Shown here piece after piece: positions 62,873 to 64,000 of a stretch of 64,000 bases of DNA. The position numbers and the translations under genes are program-made. The notes beneath the pieces are model-generated. The model did not search any database, was not told the origin of the DNA, and worked only from the letters and a program-made list of their open reading frames with translations. Each line of letters begins with the position of its first letter. Positions within the stretch are counted from its first letter, which is position 1. Origin of the DNA: Gordonia terrae (lineage in GTDB: Bacteria; Actinomycetota; Actinomycetes; Mycobacteriales; Mycobacteriaceae); NCBI RefSeq assembly GCF_001698225.1, contig NZ_CP016594.1:1364001-1428000 (forward strand). Direction: 5' to 3'.

Positions 62873-64000
62873 TCAGCCGTCGCCGAGTCGATGCTCGGCG
62901 CGCCGCAGGTAGGGACGGGCGCCGGTGTCGCGCGCGACCCGTATGGCCTCCCGCAGATCGGCCGAGCCATCCATCCCGACGATCTGGCGTGCTGTTCCTC
63001 GATAGAGCGTCACCGGACCCAGGCACACGAGTCCAGGCCACTGCACCAGAAGGCCCGACGACCAGTCCGCGGTGAACGGCTCGATGCGTCCGCAGATCTC
63101 GCGCGCGGCATCGCGGTGACGGGGATCGCACGAGATCGCGTACAGCGTCTCGATCAACAGCGGAACCCGGGCGACCACCCGCGAACCCGTCCACCCACCG
63201 GCGTCCGCGGTGAGCTCGGTCGCCAGGTCGAGGGCGCGGTCGAGGTCGCCGCTCTCGGCGGCGCCGAGAGCGATGACGAGGGCGAAGTCCTCGTCGACCT
63301 CTTCCGCGAGCGCGTCGAACGGCGGCAGCGCCGAGGCGAGGTCGCCTCGATGCCACGCCGCGATCGAGGCGCTGGTCGCCATCGAGGACTCGGCGAGAAG
63401 CCTTGCACGGTCCGACAGTTCGCCGACCGTCGCCGCGAACCGTTCGGTCAGCCTCGTGCTGGTCTCATGATCGCCGCGCAGGAGCGCGATCATGACCTGC
63501 CACCACAACTGCATGGTCTCCGCGTCGGTGCCGCCACCTCGTCCAGCGAGTCGGGTGAACTCGGTCGACAGCCGCCGCGCCAGACGGAGGTCACCTGCCT
63601 CCAGCGCACACACACGTTGTAGGTGGAGTGCGGTGAGGCGCTTCTGGATGTCGCCCGCCGACAGTTCGTACAGCTCCCGCGCGATCTTGCGCCGATCCGC
63701 CAACCGGTCGGGAACCCACCGGACGAGGAAGTCGGCGAGCGCGATCTCGAAATCCACGGCGCCGCCGCCGTGGACGACCCGTGCGGCCCCGAGGTGATCG
63801 TCGGCGCCCGGCAAGCCGAGGACCGTCAACCGGGCTGCCTCCGACGCGTGCAGGCGCGCCGACACCTCTGGGGCCAACGCGTCGCCGTGTGTCAGCGCCT
63901 CACGGGCCAGCGCGGCGTCGTCGGCCTGCACGACGCCATAACCGGACCAGTAACCCGCGACCCCTCGGGGGGTCGACAGCAGCGCGGTGTCGGCGAGGGA
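62873..64000 (-). CDS. TPR-like helical protein, N-terminal part outside the window
   Basis: The frame stays open to the right edge (at least 375 residues), so only the C-terminal part is visible. It is an alpha-helical, Ala/Leu/Arg-rich chain with a repeat-like rhythm (RLTALHLQRVCALEAGDLRLARRLSTEFTRLAG; QLWWQVMIALLRGDHETSTRLTERFA; ASIAAWHRGDLASALPPFDALAEE). This is typical of the TPR-containing C-terminal halves of large actinobacterial regulators. The end, IRVARDTGARPYLRRAEHRLGDG, resembles those of LuxR/adenylate-cyclase-type regulators. No DNA-binding domain is visible here. It converges on the Nudix gene with a 4-bp gap. Confidence 0.65.
   Translation of the reverse strand, partial: SLADTALLSTPRGVAGYWSGYGVVQADDAALAREALTHGDALAPEVSARLHASEAARLTVLGLPGADDHLGAARVVHGGGAVDFEIALADFLVRWVPDRLADRRKIARELYELSAGDIQKRLTALHLQRVCALEAGDLRLARRLSTEFTRLAGRGGGTDAETMQLWWQVMIALLRGDHETSTRLTERFAATVGELSDRARLLAESSMATSASIAAWHRGDLASALPPFDALAEEVDEDFALVIALGAAESGDLDRALDLATELTADAGGWTGSRVVARVPLLIETLYAISCDPRHRDAAREICGRIEPFTADWSSGLLVQWPGLVCLGPVTLYRGTARQIVGMDGSADLREAIRVARDTGARPYLRRAEHRLGDG

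Overview
This window comes from a high-GC actinobacterium, most likely of the order Mycobacteriales, and Gordonia or a near relative is my best guess at genus level. The grounds are pervasive GTG/ATG starts with 1-20 nt gene overlaps, an Rv1733c-type membrane protein behind a DosR-like box, a DinB2-type Y-family polymerase, secreted GDSL hydrolases and a LIP-family lipase, YcnI-CopC-CopD, and many short intergenic repeats of the kind built on GGTTGAGC/GTGTCGAA modules. No phage, integrase, transposase or CRISPR array was seen.

Layout. 0-3.2 kb: the 3' end of a small membrane protein gene, the Rv1733c-like gene, an unknown gene and dinB. 3.5-5.5 kb: a coupled phosphodiesterase-like/GNAT pair. 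5.6-8.4 kb: a copper-handling operon (membrane protein, YcnI, CopC, CopD). 8.4-9.1 kb: a repeat array. 9.1-11.5 kb: two alpha/beta hydrolases and an unknown protein. 12.1-18.8 kb: a four-gene overlapping operon made of a multi-pass protein with a large outer domain, a processive cellulose-synthase-like GT2 without PilZ, a BcsB-like anchored protein and a GT-C glycosyltransferase. This looks like an unusual synthase-dependent polysaccharide system.

19.3-41.0 kb: a first Wzx/Wzy-type exopolysaccharide cluster, mostly on the plus strand. It holds rmlA and rmlB, an initiating sugar-phosphate transferase, a GH79-like lipoprotein, UDP-glucose dehydrogenase, five further glycosyltransferases, a Wzx flippase, a Wzz-tyrosine kinase fusion, a Wzy-like polymerase, three acyltransferase-3 proteins and a secreted clan-A glycosidase. 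Parts of it (about 19.3-20.4, 22.3-22.9 and 36-40 kb) are visibly richer in A/T than the rest. 41.4-55.7 kb: a second, GC-rich Wzx/Wzy cluster on the minus strand. It consists of a ten-gene operon in which every junction overlaps, including a Wzx flippase fused to an SGNH esterase domain, plus a separate gene set for GDP-fucose (gmd, fcl) with its own initiating transferase.

56.4-59.9 kb: two secreted GDSL hydrolase paralogues flanking a LIP-family lipase. 60.0-60.6 kb: tRNA-Lys on the minus strand, and tRNA-Glu, tRNA-Asp and tRNA-Phe on the plus strand. 61.2-64 kb: a membrane protein, a Nudix hydrolase and the C-terminal part of a TPR-like protein that runs off the window.

The overall theme is cell-envelope polysaccharide: one synthase-type system and two flippase/polymerase-type systems lie side by side, supplied by dTDP-sugar, UDP-glucuronate and GDP-fucose steps and decorated by acyltransferases and an esterase. 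The most unusual features are the Wzx-SGNH fusion, the cellulose-synthase-like operon, a DinB whose steric-gate residue is glutamine, and intergenic repeats that have entered two coding regions in frame.
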